From Scatophagus argus (Eukaryota; Chordata; Actinopteri; Scatophagidae), in NCBI RefSeq assembly GCF_020382885.2, contig NC_058503.1:22887535-22951534 (forward strand): DNA of 64,000 bases, given 5' to 3'. This document shows, piece after piece, positions 35,070 through 48,600 of the stretch; the first letter of the stretch is position 1, and each line of letters starts with the position of its first letter. The translations under genes and the position numbers were made by a program. Below the pieces are notes generated by a model. The model saw only the letters and a program-made list of their open reading frames with translations. It had not been told where the DNA came from and did no database searches.

Positions 35070-36849
35070 TGTGCTGCTCTGATGTCTGCTACTGTTTGGT
35101 AAATTCATTTCTTCCTGGCAGGTCGATGTCTTTTCGTTTAAAGACAGATGAGCGGGCAGATGATGAACTTCCACTGCACCTCCTGCACTTTGACCGTTTC
35201 CGAAGCAGCTAAATGGAATTCAGCCTTCATGTTATTTGTTGTCAAAGCTCACCTTAAGACTTGACACGACACAACACGACCACCAGGACCCCGACGAGTC
35301 CTGCTGGCGCCACGTTTCTGAGTACGTCTTCCCAGAAACGTTGGATTGTCTTTCTTGGTTAGTGTGTGATGTTGATGCACACCTGTGGAAACAGGTGTCA
35401 CTACTCACCGATGGAGAAAATTATATTGTAAAGTTGCGGTTTGTTTGTGCTGCTTTGGGACAAAACTGTAAAATATGAGGATTTATTTTTGTATAATAAC
35501 TACAAAATATACAAATTAGTTTTCGTATTTAGTAAACACTGTCTAGGCAATTACGACATATCAAAATGTTATCAAAATACTAAGTCGCCATTTTTTACAT
35601 AAGTTGTTTTTGTATTGTGACATGGTGCAAACGGGCTTCCGTACTTTACTGAACAGTGAGGTTGTCAGTAATAACAGAAAAATGAATTGGAGCTGCTCCG
35701 CCTCGCGCTCCTTTACTGCCACTCGGTCACGTGATTTCCTATCAACAGACCTCCTGAGGTGCTGCCTTCACAGACTGCCCGACAAATTCCTGTTTCTGCT
35801 GCCGATGTGAAAGCCCCTAACATTCCGCTACATTCCGTTTTGGTAGCGTTTTATATGTGTTACCCGAAATCTAAAAACATGACTTTCAAGTGTCAAACAC
35901 GGGTCAGTCTCACCGGGAGCTGACAGCTGGAGAATGCATGCTATTCATTAGGATATATTTTTATTTGTTATTGAGAGAGTTTTAACTTGTATGCACACAA
36001 CACTTCTATATATATATTTTTTTTTACATTTTTGTCGAATCTGTAATACTGTATTATCTCTATTCGGCTTTGTTGTTCTTGATTTTACCTTTTCGTCTTC
36101 CGTGTATGCTAATAAAGTTTATTCAGACTCTGATTTTGTATTGTGTGTTTCATCTGTTGGATATTTAGAAGTTAGGGTTTTTAGTTTTGTTTTGTTTCGT
36201 TTGATCTGCAGTCCGGTATTGTTTGTCATTTCAAAGCATCCAGTCAAAGTGCCCGCGGCCACATCGCTCTGTCAGTTTGGGAGTGCGTTTTAACTGGAGT
36301 TCCGTGAAGGCAACAGCAGGAGTTCGTAAGACGAGTCCACACTGTGAGACTGTCGGTCTGTGGACGTCTCCAGCGGAAGGACTAACGTGGAAACTCTTCT
36401 CCGGACAGGTATCCTTTATTTTTCATCTCGTAGCTTCTGACTTCTAGAAGCTTCGACTCGCTAGTCCGACTAGTTTCACGCTGACAACATCAATGCTAAT
36501 ATCCGTTAGCTCGGTTAGCTCGCGTTTGGATTTACGGCGTCCCGAGAGACCAGTACTGTTTATTTGTGGGCAGACGATGCTAAGAGAGCGTTACCTGTCT
36601 GTACAGGTTCACGGCACTTTGACTCGTACTTTCTGTCTGATTACAGCGGCGTTAAACTGTTTGTTGTGATGTTTCCAAGCTAACTAAACCGGCACACAAA
36701 GCGAAGGAAGCCCGATTTGTTCTCGCTTTGTACTCGCTTAGCGGTCTCGTACAGCTTTCACACACTCCAGGTTATCAGTCATTTGTTGTAATAAGAAAGT
36801 GTGATGCCCAGTTTTGAGCGGTGGACGTGCTACATGTGGCTCCTTCATA
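35070..36849 (+). other. 3' UTR of the first receptor gene and short intergenic spacer
   Basis: A polyadenylation signal AATAAA followed by GTTT is at 36111-36116, giving a plausible 3' UTR of about 1 kb. No further gene is seen before the promoter of the next receptor. Confidence 0.5.
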
Positions 36850-36863
36850 GGGAAAGTGAAAGC
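36850..36863 (+). promoter_or_regulatory. ISRE upstream of the second receptor gene
   Basis: GGGAAAGTGAAAGC fits the interferon-stimulated response element pattern GAAANNGAAA. It lies about 70 bases before the ATG at 36924. Confidence 0.6.
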
Positions 36864-36923
36864 AGAGTCTGGAGAGGTGTGGTGCCGGGGACTTCAGGGT
36901 CTCATGGACGTGTTGTGGACGTC

Positions 36924-39900
36924 ATGACGGCTCTCATCTGGACGCTCGTGTGGCTGCTTCAGGTCCTGCCAGGTGAGTGCACAGCCAAGGTGAGCTCTAA
37001 AGCGGATACGCGAGGTGTTTGGCTCGAGGCCCAACTTAAGTGAACGATCGTGTCTCTCTCATTTGCTCTCTATTAACTGTAGTTACAAAAAGAACCGCTG
37101 AAGTCCAAAAGCAGAACCAGCCGTGTTTTTCTTTATTCCCACAAGTCTTGGCGCCTACATTACCCAAAATGCAAGTGGACTCCAGCTGTTCAGTGTTCAG
37201 GTGGAGGTTTGGGTTTGCTATGCTGGCAGCATCTGGTGCAACCTGAAGCTGAGAAATCCACTCCACACCCCAGGATTGTTTGTTTGCATTTTAAAACCTG
37301 GAGTCTTTGTGTCCGATGTATTGTATTGGACGTATGTTTACGCCAAATTTTGTTCTTTGACGAGGTCTGCTTGCATCATGATAATCTTATATTATCAGTG
37401 CGTCTCAGGGGCTCGAAACGGCCTCAAAGTGAGAATAGTGTTATTTATTGCAGTTATTCCAGGGGCTGTATATTATCTAACAAAACTAACCACATGTAAG
37501 AAGGAGAAATGCTCCTGCTGAAGGTTAATATTGAGTCAAATAACTCGAGGTGAGCAGTTAAAAATCAGAATCAGAATCAGAATTCCTTTATTTATCCCTG
37601 AAGGGAAATTCTTGTTCTGACAGACATTGCACATGCAGTATTCCCGACCAAGAAACAGGTCTGACTGACGTGCTGATCAAATTGAAATCTTCATGTCCTG
37701 TTTGTTTGGATTCCAGCTGTGAGTCAACTCCCCAAGCCTGTCAACTTGTCCCTGTTCTCAAGAAATTTCCATCACATGCTGACGTGGGCACCTGGTCCAG
37801 GATCACCCACGGGAGTCTACTACCGTGTCGAGGTCGCCGAGTCGAGGTGGGTTTCATCTGTGTGTGTGTGACGACACGTTGAAGTGAAACAAAAGTTTAC
37901 TGCACACGTCATACACCACGCAGGCACGATGAAGCGGATCAACCGAACGCCACAGATCCACATCAGATCGGTTTCTGTTCGGGGTCAGGTGTAACGCTAC
38001 GACAGATTCTGCTCCACTTCCTGCACATGTTTTGTTGAATATTGTTTTCCTCCTCTCTGCCCCAGCCAGGATAAGTTTGCGGCAGTCACCGGCTGCGAGC
38101 GTGTTCGGCACCCCCTGGTTTGCAACCTGACGCAGGCCTTCTCCGACAAGATGGCTTCCTACTTTACCCAGGTTACAGCACAGCTGGACACACAGACGTC
38201 ACCATCAGCCAGCTGCCCCTCATTCGAACCCAGCAGAGACAGTAAGTGGCTCTGACCTGAAGCCAGAAGATAATGGAGACCTTTAGGGACGGCTGCTCCT
38301 CAGAGCCTCTTCTTCCTCTGCTCCCTCTTCTCCTGGGTTGTACTTCAGTTTATTCTCTTACTTCTGCAAAATGCACCAGTAGTTCCACTCAGACCTGCTG
38401 AGGTGTTGGTTCTGCTGCCTCTCTGGACTGCTGGTTTAAGGGCCAAGCGGCAGAGACAGCAGCACGCGATCTGGCGTGTAAGCCCCCTCAAGCCTCTGTG
38501 GCGGCAACAGGCCTGTGTATTACATTAACACACCTCAGCACGTTGTGATGCTGGAAGCGAAGGAGATGCCACCCTTTAGTCTCATTTTAGAAAACTTAAC
38601 CATATGCATAGAGAAGTTTGATTGTGCCCCCAAAAAATCAAAGCGAGCCATAACAACAATGTAAGTTACTATTTTAAAAGAAATCAAGTACATTTTCTGT
38701 CTTGCCGCCTCCCAGCTGAACTGGACCTGCCGCTGCTGACCATGACGCCCTGTGGCAAACATTTGTGTGTGGACCTTCAGCCTCCCATGGAGCACCTGAG
38801 GAACTTCTATGAGATTATTGAGTACAAGCTCAGGATCAAGTACGGCGATGTGGAAAGAGAGCAGGTACTGTACTGTACTGGACCCAGAATCCCCATGATG
38901 CATACAGAGGCTCATCCAGCTGTGATTTGAACTTGGGTTGTTCCGAGCAACTGACCCCCCTGACCTCTAAACAGGAAGTTTAAACCGGTCGACTGGTCTA
39001 AAATGAAGGGAAAAAATCTGAGGAAACACAATTTAATGTTTAATTTAATGATCAATACTGTGTTTAACATACGAGCCACATTCTTCAATGACATCTTAGA
39101 CACAGCGGTTAACCAGCGTTGTTTACACGTTAACGTTCTTAAGAATCCATACCTTTTGTGCACAAATCTCCATACAGCCAAACATTTCACCTGCACAACG
39201 ACACAGCGTTAGCCTAGCTTAGCATCACCAAACCTTTTGTCCTTTCTCCTCCACCCAGCCAGACCTGTCCCCCCCAGTGAAGGTTGCTACCTGTACTGTA
39301 GGTGAGCTAGAGTTCAAAGGTGACCCCTGCTGGACAGTGTGGTGTCCTACACACACAGAGCTCTACAAATAAACATTAACGGAACAGTAAGAATTAGTTT
39401 GATAACCGACTGCACGTCCTGAGTGTTTGGAGCAGGTGTGAAATGATGTGTTGCACCTGTTGCATAAATTAGCCGCGTGGAGACGAACCTTCTGTGTTTG
39501 CTGGCTTGTGCTAATTAAGCTACTGTCTGTCTGTGTGGCTTTCTTTAAGAGCACCAAGTCCCTGACAAGGCTGGTTTTCCAGGATCTGAGCCCCGGCAGG
39601 CGGTACTGTGTCTCAGTCTGCTTCTCAGACAGTGTGCTGATCAGGAAGTCCAACTACAGCCAACCTGTGTGTGCCTTCACCCTGGGCGGCTATAACAAAG
39701 GTACACGTCGCTCTGCTGCTGTTTCTTCCACTCTGAGGATCAATGAGTCGAAAAACCATTTGTCTGTCTGTCTGTCTGTCGTCTGTCTGTCCAAACACCC
39801 AGCTGGTGATTGTTCAAAATGTGTTTATTTATTTATTTATTTCCCTGTCATCCGTGTGGTGCGACCAGTAAAAATGTTTCGCCACATTGGAGCTGAGAGT

Positions 39901-42900
39901 GAATAATGTGAGCGGCTGTCCTCTCTGCAGACGCTCTCATCTCGGCCCTGCTGTCTGTGCTGGTGATGTTCGTCTTGGTCGTCGTGGCCCTGCTGGTCGC
40001 TGCTGGTTACGTCTGCCTGACAGGGAGACAGCCGCCCTGGGTCCTGGTATGTTGTACTTTCATTGAACTGTAGCGCTCAGAGCAGGAGGTGATAGCAGCA
40101 GCTCTTGGAAGGTGACTCGGGCCGACCCCTCGAATTGTTTAATTCACTTTTTGGTTTGTTTTAATTGTCTCTTTACGGAAAATGAGATAGTCAGCAGTCG
40201 TTATGGGAACGTGACACAGGTCTCGCAGTGATCCGTGTCACTGCACTCGTCGCAGAGTTAAAAAGAAAACCGAGGGCGAATTCGACAGCGACGAATCCAG
40301 GAACGCTTGGACCGATCGAACATATCGACAGCTCCGATCGTGATCTGAGCAACACGTGGGACATTAAGTCACATTCATTCTGATTCCGTCTATCGATTAT
40401 CGATTATGTCTCCTTCGTTGCAACAGTGACGTTGTTTGATAAAGTGCCGTTCAAACTCCCTCTCCGCTCAACAGTCCGTTTCCTTGCGTTTCTTTATTTT
40501 GCTTGGCTGAAGACTTTTCAGTCTTTTGCCTGCGCTCGCATCAAACCTGAGCTGAACACGTGGGCGGACGAAGTGAGTTTGTGAAGCCGAGTCGTTACAG
40601 AAATGTGATGTGGAAGCGTGAAGCCTGACTTCATCACCGTGAAGGAGGCGACTGTTAAAACTTCCAGTTTGTGACTTTCTAGCCAGACGACTGAACGATT
40701 CTGCTAGAAGAACAAACGCTCAGAGCTTTTAATGTGTTTCTGCACATGTCTGGAGATGATCTTTATGAAAACAGAGCCAGCAGACTCGTGTCCAGTTCTG
40801 TAGGAACAAGATCTGAGTCTCAGCCGCCTGGGAAAACATGAAATATTCCTCCACAGTCACTAAGAATTTCTGTGGTTTTACGTGTCATCTCACATCACGT
40901 GGTATTTGACACTTTGAAGAGTCATCTGTGGTGTGACGTGTTGTGGCAAAATGACTGATGAATGAATGACAAAGAATGAGAATTAAAATCAGATCTGTGC
41001 TGTTGTTGTTATTCAGAGCAGATCCACTTCTCTGGTGGCTTAATATGTACAATAAAACAGTTTTATGTGTGGTTTGCAGACGAGCTGCTCACACTTCACT
41101 TTTTCTGAGTAAAGAAACAGGAAAGAACAACAGGCGGAAACACACACACACACACACACACATGAGTGCAGCTCTTAATGGCTGTGGTTGATCTGCGGTG
41201 GAAGAAGAAAAGAGGCAAACGCAGGCAGCTGCCGGGCGACAGGCTCAGCACAAACGCCTTTCAGAATTCACCGACTACAATTCAGAGTTTGAGAGACTGG
41301 AGTGAAATGTTGAAGCAGTATTAGCCAGAACGTGTGCTGTGCTGTCATCCATCGGCACATCGTGGACTGGAAAACAGTCACTCCTGAATGTAAGGAAACC
41401 GCGTAGGCCGAGCCTTATGAGTCAGCGGCAGACTCGAGCTAAAGCTAAAGCTTTCTAGAGATGGTGGGATTCCCCACAGCGAGTAAACGCCTCACACACA
41501 AACACTAAGCAGCTCTGTCAGCTCAGGCTGCTGAAAACACTCGTTCGACTGTTGGTTTGGGGGTCAGGTCGGCTGTTGTGCTTGATTAGCTTATGTTTTT
41601 GCTTGTTGGCTCCCACAGCAGGTCGAGTGAACGTTAAAAAACAAAACCCAACCTGCACGTCTCTCCTCCAGAGTGTGTGGAGTCCAAAAGTCGAAATGAA
41701 TCGAGAAGAGAAAGAAGTGAGCGTTTCCAAAGCTCACAACTTGTTTTTGTGTCAGGAAATATTCAGCTTCAGGGAGACACTCGGTCCTGTGTTAACAGCT
41801 CTATTCATGAGAGGCAGCTGAGTTCACAACACGCGACATCAGCTCATTTGATCCCATGATTCACGTCCTATAAAAACACTGGAGAGCTTCTGCAAGGTAA
41901 CACCAGGTTTACCAGGTTTACCAGGTGTACCAGGTGTACCAGGTGTACCAGGTGTACGGAACTCGACAGCACGTCTTCGTGGTTCCAAATATTTGCGGAG
42001 GAACCCAGAAAGATTTGGAAATGTACTCTATTACTGGAAATCTGAGAAGCGTTTAAAGATGATTTCGGAGACTGATGACGATCAATAACAATAATCCCAA
42101 CTGCTTTTAAAAGAATCTGAATGACTGAACGTGTGAGGGACAGAAAGGGGAAGGCTGACATTTCTGAAAATGAGCCGTGTTCAGTTTATTGCTGTTCCAC
42201 GTGTGGGCGTCGGTTACAGTTAAACTTTTATTATTAGTGGTGTTTGTCTCACGCGAGGGGGATTTGAACACTTCTTTTTCTGCAAAAAGATGTGGTTTCG
42301 TGTTCAGTTATTAATTGTCTCCAGCGAGACGCAGCGGGGCTTTCCCCTCGAGCAGGACTCGTATGTGGCCGATAAATGAAATGTTAAATAGGGAGGGCAC
42401 TTGAGGCTTATGGTTGCTCACCAACTGTTTGTTTTCCGAACCGAGCGCTTCCTTTCATGTGATTCAGCAGCATTTCCACTGCTGGCAAACGTGCTGTTGC
42501 TTTGCACGCTGAAGGCACGCGGCTTCGTGTATCGAAGCCCGACGAGTCGAGGTCGGCCTGTGAGCGATGAGCATCCAGTCGGCCGAAGTGCCTTTGACTG
42601 GTGCCTGCGATCGTGGGCCCGGCTGAGCTTCCTGTAGTGGATCCAGACTACACCTGATCCAAAGCACTGCAAACATTAGCGCTGAAAGGGCGGGTTGAGC
42701 CCTCGATTAGTGAATTAACCCACACGTTGAGGGTCAGGGTTAAGTAATATCTGAAATAAGAACACAAACATTTGTAGTTTCTACCTTTTTGTAAAGCAGC
42801 TGTTTCGTACAAGCACAATGGAGGCAAATTACAGTGGAGCTTGTGATGGAAATTTGTCTTCGACAGATTAATCCTCAGAGACGCGACCATAAACACATCT

Positions 42901-44086
42901 GATTGATCATACAGCATAATGATAAGAATTCCGTGTCTAAAATTCATCAGATCTTCGTTTTAGATTTTCTTATTTGTGCACTTATCCCAGACGTTTCCTG
43001 TAGTGTTCAGACTCTGAGAAATCTGTGGTTTTATTCAGGTAGTGCGTTTCATTTCCTGTTGCTGTACCTTCCACAGAGTTTCAGGTTCCAGCTTCACGAA
43101 TATGAGAATCTGAGAACGTGTCACTCTGCGCTCTGGGAGGCTGCTGTGCGTCATTATTTTATATTTTATGGATTTTTATCAAGTGAGGATAGTTAGCTTG
43201 TTAGATGCAGTTCTGAAGCTGGTGTCCGTAAAATCCATGAGTTAGACTGAAATCACATTGTGCTTAAACACCTTCGCACTACGAAACTAAAAAGTCTTGC
43301 GTTTCCTGTCAGAGTCTAGAGAACATCCTCTCACTAACATTCACTGAGTGTTTTTGTGCTGATTTTTAACAACATCTTCCTCATCTCTCTCAGACGTCCA
43401 TCTTTCATGCAGACAGCGCTCTGGTCCTTGTCCCTCAGAGCACGTCCTTCACCTCCCTCCTCTATGTTGAATCAACACTGCCCTCTACAGGCGAGAACGG
43501 GAGCAACCAGAAGCCGTCAGACGAGAGCGATGCCGAGAGTGAGAGCAGCGAGAGTGAAGGTGACTATCAGCTGCGCCTGGCCGCTGACCTCCTCTCTTCC
43601 TGCTCTCCGTCTTTGTTGCCTTTGTCGGCTCCTGTGCCTCTCGAGCCGGAGCCCGACACGAACTCAGATCCAACATCAGACTCGGTCGGCCCTCATCCTG
43701 TCGCCGAGACCCGATCCGGTGGTGCACTGAGCGACGTTAGGAACACACAACCACATCCTCCTGCTGGCGGTTTGCCCGATAAAAAGGAGGAGGAGGAGGA
43801 GTTGAGTAAGGAGGAGAAGGTGGGAGACAGAGGCAGCCAGGGTGTGGACCTCCTCACGTTAACCTTTGGCAGGGAGGAGGAGGAGGTGGAGGAGGAGGAG
43901 GTGGTGGTGGAAGAGAAATCACAGGTTGAGCCCTCAGCTCCAGCAGGCGCTGCTCCAGTCCTGTCCTCACAAACGTGGGACATGGAGGAAGCTGCTTCGG
44001 AAACAGTTTCCTGTTCTGAGGACGAGGACGAGGACTCTGGATATATCGGCCGTCCATGCACACGAGATCTGAAGAACTTGTTATAG
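36924..44086 (+). CDS. IFNAR2-like class II cytokine receptor, long tail (CRFB1/CRFB2 group, probably CRFB2)
   Basis: Seven coding exons: 36924-36972, 37717-37846, 38066-38241, 38716-38864, 39550-39700, 39931-40046 and 43394-44086. The product is 487 residues. The signal peptide is MTALIWTLVWLLQVLP; an in-frame ATG at 36801 is less likely because this one opens the hydrophobic leader. D1 (about 20-118) has NFHHMLTWAPGPGSP and the normal disulfide pair (GCERVRHPLVCNLT). D2 (about 119-216) has TPCGKHLCVDL and YCVSVCF. A very hydrophobic membrane helix lies at about 221-243. The 230-residue last exon is acidic and keeps VDLLTLTFG and a near-terminal EDEDSGYIGRP, matching the first receptor's tail motifs and IFNAR2. 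Intron 6 is unusually long (3.3 kb). Phases are the same as in the neighbours. It is a tandem paralogue of the upstream gene. The likely role is a signalling interferon receptor chain. Confidence 0.87.
37564..37625 (-). mobile_element. LINE-type 3' tail, reversed, in intron 1
   Basis: AATCAGAATCAGAATCAG followed by TTCCTTTATTTATCCC is the complement of the common fish LINE 3' end with its short tandem repeat. Confidence 0.7.
41138..41162. repeat. (CA)n microsatellite in intron 6 of the second receptor gene
   Basis: About 12 CA units. Confidence 0.9.
41901..41957. repeat. 9-bp tandem repeat ACCAGGTGT/ACCAGGTTT
   Basis: About six units in intron 6 of the second receptor gene. Nine-base units keep one frame open, but no coding role is supported. 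Confidence 0.9.
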
Positions 44087-45520
44087 AAGTCTTTTTGATG
44101 ATTTAATGATGTGTTGAAATCCAGACGGACTCACAGTACAGTTTTAGGTCATGAAGTTTGTTCTTCCAGCTAAAGTCGTAGCTTTAGGAGTGTGGAAGCG
44201 CATCATAGTGTGATAAAACAACCTTTCTGTGGTTCGTTATAATGAGAAACCTGCAGTCACACTGAGAAGGTCTCTCTTCCTCACCACTCACACGATGCCT
44301 TTGTTCTGGTCATGTTGCTCTCCAGCTTTCCAGCTTTCCTCGCAATGTATTTTGCACAAACAAAAAGACATTTCCGGTCTCCTGCGTGCTTCGTCGTCCT
44401 CCGGTCAGGTTGATCCCACCGTGACTGCACCAAGATGAAGTTTGAGTTTGCTCCTGTCCACAGAGGAACACAAACGCACCACAAACACACCACAGACTGA
44501 TGTGGACACGAGCCGTCCTGCGGACTTTTAGGGCATTGTGGCAATGTGGTTGGAGATTGTTGTCTGATTTGACATCACGTGGAGCGACAGATGCAGCGAC
44601 ATTAAAGCAACTGAATATGTACTGAATATCACTGATGTGAAAGGAAAAATACTATTTTGCACAAACTGTCCTCACGATGAGTACTGTACTGTACTGTACT
44701 GTTTTTACTGTCCTTGATTTATTAATCAGCAGCTTTTTGATGTTGTGCTGGACTTTGTCAGTTCAGTCCAGAATCTGAACTCCGTGAAAGTATTTTTATT
44801 TGCAGCTAGGGGTGGGGGGACAAAAAACTGATACTTGAGGTTTTAGTCTCGATGTTCTCTGGTCACATCGCGGCCCTCGGGTGGACTCCTGAGGTGCCTC
44901 GAGGTTCCTCCTCCAGTCACAGACCTCGTTGTAAAAGCTGTTCTGTGTTTGTTTCTGCAATTTTTCACTTTCTCACATGAGTGTGAGAAATGTCATGTAA
45001 AACACAAGTTTGGGTGATCTAACATCATGTATGATTCAGCAGCTGAGAGCCTGAGGATCCTGTCAGACATGTGACTGAGTGGGTGGAGCTTTCACAGAGC
45101 CGTGTCTTTATGTTCCCATGTGCGCCATTGACATGTCACTCAGCCAAGCCCCAAACACCAAAGCAACACGTGTGTTATGACAGGCTGCACACAACTTTAT
45201 TTCAACAGTACAATTCAATTCCGTGTTTGTGACATTTTTGTATTTTCAAATTCACTGCATTCACATTCCTGTAAGTCAGTATTCAGCCATTTCACAACCA
45301 ATAAAGTTACATGTTTCGTCATGGTTAGCCTTTTGCCTCCTCACAGAAACACAAACTCCTCAGACAAAAGTTAGCCAAGACAGAAACATCAACGCAGTCA
45401 CAGCAGCTGAAACTCACTCAGAGGAGAAATGAGACAAAGCGTGACGACTCCAGTCCGTCCACTGCTTCAGCTCTCGCAGCTCAGTGCAGGATTTGCAGGG
45501 TAAAATGCATAGGGAGGGAC
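44087..45520 (+). other. 3' UTR of the second receptor gene and spacer
   Basis: Candidate polyadenylation signals are ATTAAA at 44601-44606 and AATAAA at 45300-45305. A GTACT pentamer array is at about 44684-44703. No other gene is seen. Confidence 0.5.
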
Positions 45521-45525
45521 TTCTG

Positions 45526-45539
45526 GGGAAACAGAAACT
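45526..45539 (+). promoter_or_regulatory. ISRE upstream of the third receptor gene
   Basis: GGGAAACAGAAACT matches the full ISRE consensus, including the GAAACT end. It lies about 136 bases before the ATG at 45675. Confidence 0.65.
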
Positions 45540-45674
45540 CTGAACATAATAAGAGATGTGTCCCAGCCCCCAGCTCCCTCCCATCCCTGTCTATATGTTG
45601 TGTGCTCAAACCCAACAACAAGCCTCCTCATGAGACGTGAGACTGCGAGCCACAGCACAGTCCATGGAGGGAAG

Positions 45675-48600
45675 ATGGGCTTGTGGACGGTGCTTGTCCT
45701 GCTGACTGCACAGCTGGGTAATGCTCCCATGGACGGAGGTGGTGAATATGAGACCTATTGTTCAGCTTTATGAGTGTTTGTGTGTGTTTTTAATCAGCTC
45801 TCTGTCTCTTGGTTTGGACACGTTTGGACTGAGAGATTTGTGGCAGAGTGTGTGTGTGTGTGTGTGTGTGTGCGCATGCTGAGCTCAGCAGTTCTGTTCC
45901 GCTTGGCTGCACAGGAAACGTTTCTGTGTGTTTGTAGATTTTGGCTCTTCAATGTGATGCAGAGATGTAAGAATGTGAGAGTTAAATGTCCTCATTCTGT
46001 CCTGTCCTCTGCAGTGGTGTCTGTTTCCCTCCCCGCACCCACCAACGTCTCCATCACTTCCTTCAACATGGAGCACACACTCAGCTTCCTGCCGGGCCCC
46101 GAGACCCCGTCCAGCGCCCGCTTTGCTGTCGAGATCCTCCAGTTCAGGTATTCAGTCGAGGGCTCGAGCAGAGAGGACAGGCGAAGGGTCGGACTCACGA
46201 CTTCCTGTCTGCTCTTTAGACCTACTGGGCCAGCAGAGAGCAGGGTTTGAATTTTGGGAGATGATTGCCAGGAAATTTCTCAGAGGGAACGAAGTGATTT
46301 CTTCAGGTTGTTGCTTTTGTCCAACCAACAGTCCAAAACCCAAAGACGCTTTAAGCTTGACCCGCCGCAGTTTGGTGACACTCCAAAGGCCTTTGCTTGA
46401 GCTGGCTTTCATTTCATTTAGACGAGTTACCACAGGAGGTCATCCTGCGCCTGATTTGACGGACACACCTCAGCCTCACACTCCATCATGGGGGGGCTGA
46501 GCTTTGTAGAGCTTTGTAATCGTTGGTGCTAATATGGTGACATGTGAGCGCTAAGTTGACCAGCAGGTGAAACTCTAATGAAAACGGCAGGCAGCGGGTC
46601 AGAGACCACATACCTGTCCATCTGCAGGGACGAGGGCTACCGTAGCAACGCACCAGCTGCAGGCACACCTGGATAGGAAGTCTTAGCTGCCGTCACATCA
46701 CGTGTTTTCAAATCCGACCCAAAGAGAAGCGGGCAGGCCTGGCCATCCTAACTCAGGAAATCCATTGGGATGGTTCTTTGACAGCAACACTTCTGTCCTA
46801 AGATAACGGTCCTGATCCTAACACTGTGTACTCGTAGTAAAAGTACGCAGTTCACATCCTGTTTGTTCAGCAGGTCATTTGTGTTTCATTTTTGTTTCAC
46901 CTCTCTGCGCCGAGCACTTTCCTTTTTGAGTAACTGAAACAATTCGTAACACGTGTGAGTTCCTTGCATCAGGATGACGCGAGCACTCAGTTGCCTTCTT
47001 ACTCAGCTGTAATGGGATGTAATCTGTGATGCGGAAACCAGCCTGTCCCCTCCCCCCCTCACTCTGTGTTTTCTGTCTCTTTGGAGGAGGAACTCGTGGC
47101 AGCAGGTGGCTGGTTGTTTGGAGCTGACGGCCGGACAGACGTGCAGTCTCACCCAAGCGTTTAATGAAACGTTTGATGAGTACGAGGCCCGCGTCCAGGC
47201 CTTCACACCCAACCAGACGTCCAAATGGACCGCGTCCAAGCGGTTCCAACCTCTGGCAGACAGTGAGAGACCCACGACACACTCAGTCATACTCACTTCT
47301 CAGCGCTCTTCACACGGGCTTTAACTCATTAACTCAGGCTACAGTAATCCTGCTTAAACAAGTAAACATTAGATTTAAATATTCTGAAATAAAAGTGAAA
47401 CCAGTGGTAATCAGCTTTCATGCGACTGTGTGTTGAGGATCCTCCCAGCATGCACTGGGGCTTGACAAGATCCACTGATGCTGTTTCTCCAAAAATTATG
47501 ACAGTGACTGTAGGCCAATGTGAGGAGATTTAAAGGGGCAGTTCACCCCAAAAGAAAACCCTTGTCTAACCTGTAGAGCACTTTATCCATCCAGATAGTT
47601 TTATCAGCTGTAGAGACGTCTGCCTCCTCCTGAACATAATGAACCACATGACACTTCACTTGTGGCGCTCAAAGTGACAAAATACATGTGAGAAACCCCA
47701 GAAATCATGACCAGGTTTCTCCAGATCATCCACAGGGCTTGTTGTGAGCGGTTTCATGCAGGAACTATTTTATTTCTGTGCCGTCATGCAGAAGTAGAAA
47801 CGAGAAGATAAATAACTAAGCTGGCTAACGTTACAGCTCAGCAGAGGGGGACATCATTAATGTTGGCGTCCCGCCCTGTCACGAGCACGAGCCTCACGTC
47901 CATCCGTAGATTCACGTTTCCTTCTGCGCTGTGAGACGACGTAATGCTCAGCATCTCCACAGTGATGATTCCTCCTGTGATGAGCCTCCTCTGAATCGGG
48001 TTTTTGTCTCCCTGCAGCTGTGTTGGGACCTCCTGATCTGAGCGTGTCCGGCTGTGGGAACTGTTTGCTCCTGAAGTTCAAAGCTCCTACAACAAAGGGA
48101 CTCCAGCAGCTGAGGGACCACCATGTAGACCTGGTCATCCAAGTGAAAAGGACCAGGGATGGTGTACAGGTATGTGCCGTCACACTCACTCATCAGGTGT
48201 TGTCTGGGATGTGATCACTCCAAACAGGCTGTTGTAGTGCAGTACGAAACCAGAATCACCACCTCGCTTTGTGCGCCTCCTCACAGCAGTCAGGTGAGTC
48301 AGGCCACTCGTGTCCTACCTGTGGTGACTGACAGAGAGCTTCAGCGCCTGAGGCTCAGTATCGTCCAGTCAGCACAGTTTCAAGGCGGACACCCGAGTTA
48401 GAGTCACCAGTTCAATATGTGACCACAATCTGCCCCTCGGTTCCTGAGTTCTGCTGCTGAGTGATGGACAGACAACATTATGATGTCACAGCGAAGCTGA
48501 CCTTTAACCTTTCGGACAGCGGCGTCATGGGTTGAAAGTGTCACGGTGACCTTTGACCTCCAAATTCTGACAAGTTGATCTTTGAATCCAACTGGACGTT

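Noticed and set aside
37123-37521. 132-residue plus-strand ORF in intron 1 of the second receptor gene
   Set aside because: It has no domain or splice borders and overlaps another frame. Probably chance or an old repeat.
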